DNA of 5,831 nucleotides, from the NCBI GenBank assembly GCA_002303765.1, contig DBCB01000015.1, positions 1-5,831 on the forward strand. Direction: 5' to 3'. Under the pieces are notes generated by a model. The model ran no database searches and had not been told where the DNA came from. It saw only the letters and a program-made list of their open reading frames with translations. Source of the stretch: Planctomycetaceae bacterium UBA969. GTDB lineage: Bacteria > Planctomycetota > Planctomycetia > Gemmatales > Gemmataceae. Both the position numbers and the translations under genes were made by a program. Positions 5,264 to 5,831 of the stretch are shown piece by piece. Within the stretch, counting starts at the first letter, position 1. Every line of letters begins with the position of its first letter.

Positions 5264-5281
5264 AAAATTACTGCAGAGGGA
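5253..5281. terminator. Possible bidirectional hairpin at the leuA / unknown-gene junction
   Basis: CAGTAA (5258-5263) and TTACTG (5268-5273) form a perfect 6-bp stem with an AAAA loop, and each arm contains the stop codon of one convergent gene. TCCC (5253-5256) and GGGA (5278-5281) could extend it past an internal loop. There is no T-run after the stem in either direction, so terminator strength is doubtful. Confidence 0.4.
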
Positions 5282-5831
5282 TCAGCTTTAAACTGAAAGG
5301 TACTTCAACTGCGATTGGAGTCCCGCCTTCGTATATGATTTTAGAAGGCGCCTTCGAGCTTGCGGGATACGTGACATTTATACTTCGCTTGGTGCCCCCT
5401 GGGCCAACCTGCACACTGGTAGAAGAAGAATTGGGAGTCAAGGTTTTGCCCTCCGCATCAAGGATTTTAAACCCGCCCAAATTTGCAGGCCCTACACCGC
5501 CAACCATATTAAATTGACCATTTTGAATGATGATATTATTCTGAATCCCAATATTCCCAAATTGGATCCGATTATTTTGACCATTTGCAGCAACCGCATC
5601 AGCCGGAATATCATATTCAATACGCAGAGTGTGAAAGCCTTTAGCATCTTTGCCACACTCGTTAATTTTAAGCCATGCGCCTGATTTCCCTTCGATCTTT
5701 TTCCCAACTTCCTTCTCGATATTCGTTATTTCAAGGATAGGTGTTGAATCGTCCAACACTTGCAAAATAAGCTTTCCTTCAAGCATCTGAATGCTCATGG
5801 ATTCTTTTTGTGCCTTAAGAAAATGAATCGG
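5268..5831 (-). CDS. Protein of unknown function, C-terminal part (cut by window edge)
   Basis: I do not recognise this family. The frame is open from base 5831 to its TAA stop (plus-strand 5268-5270), giving 187 visible residues. An internal ATG at 5796-5798 could be read as a start, but it lacks a well-placed Shine-Dalgarno and the 11 codons before it are open, so the gene most likely begins beyond the window. No transmembrane helix is evident. The sequence alternates hydrophobic and polar residues as beta-rich proteins do. A middle stretch (about residues 83-108 from the edge) is rich in Asn, Gln, Gly and Ile, including IQFGNIGIQNNIIIQNGQFN. A Ser/Thr/Pro/Gly-rich segment follows (about 132-150), and it ends with SLKLIPLQ. 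This composition would fit an exported or surface protein, but the signal-peptide region is not visible. It converges on leuA with only 4 bases between stops. Confidence 0.65.
   Translation of the reverse strand, partial: PIHFLKAQKESMSIQMLEGKLILQVLDDSTPILEITNIEKEVGKKIEGKSGAWLKINECGKDAKGFHTLRIEYDIPADAVAANGQNNRIQFGNIGIQNNIIIQNGQFNMVGGVGPANLGGFKILDAEGKTLTPNSSSTSVQVGPGGTKRSINVTYPASSKAPSKIIYEGGTPIAVEVPFSLKLIPLQ

Noticed and set aside
1..5831. Insertion sequences, CRISPR arrays, tRNA genes or prophage pieces
   Set aside because: No long direct or terminal inverted repeats, spaced repeat units, tRNA-like cloverleaf segments or phage-type genes were seen on either strand.

Overview
The window looks like a piece of a planctomycete-type chromosome of moderate GC content. 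The main hint is a Gfo/Idh/MocA oxidoreductase with a twin-arginine signal, an architecture very frequent in Planctomycetes. The styles of the Ffh, methyltransferase and LeuA proteins are compatible with this. It is a judgement from protein style, not a database result. No transposon, CRISPR array, tRNA or rRNA was seen.

Layout from left to right. (1) The first 266 bases are the N-terminal part of ffh (signal recognition particle GTPase) on the minus strand, cut by the window edge, with a plausible promoter at 321-348. (2) A gene-free stretch of about 370 bases follows. It holds small palindromes, a plus-strand promoter-like site at 476-505 and, close behind it, a strong intrinsic terminator at 533-571, so it may encode a very short RNA or a prematurely terminated leader. 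(3) Two plus-strand genes, 10 bases apart, form a likely operon: a class I SAM-dependent methyltransferase (639-1310) and an MlaE-type lipid-transport ABC permease (1321-2076). (4) A minus-strand Tat-exported oxidoreductase (2090-3376) converges on them. (5) A divergent intergenic region leads into leuA (3707-5263, 2-isopropylmalate synthase). (6) At the right edge a minus-strand gene of unknown function (5268 to beyond 5831) converges on leuA with a 4-base gap.

The most interesting element is the leuA leader (about 3516-3706). It encodes an 18-residue peptide, MNRKLLLLELLLILPLAG, with nine leucines. About 50 bases after its stop comes an intrinsic terminator (8-bp stem and ten T). An alternative pairing uses CCGGGG just after the peptide stop and CCCCGG inside the terminator stem. 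This is the layout of a ribosome-mediated leucine attenuator: leucine shortage would stall the ribosome on the Leu codons, let the antiterminator form and allow leuA transcription. The leader peptide has no Shine-Dalgarno sequence and lies a few bases from the predicted transcription start, so it may be translated leaderlessly. The leader reads open in the leuA frame from a TTG at 3578, so automatic annotation could wrongly extend LeuA through the attenuator.

Both convergent gene pairs have very short gaps, and each gap has a small perfect inverted repeat overlapping the two stop codons. Apart from leuA and its leader, and the possible methyltransferase/permease operon, the genes have no evident common pathway.
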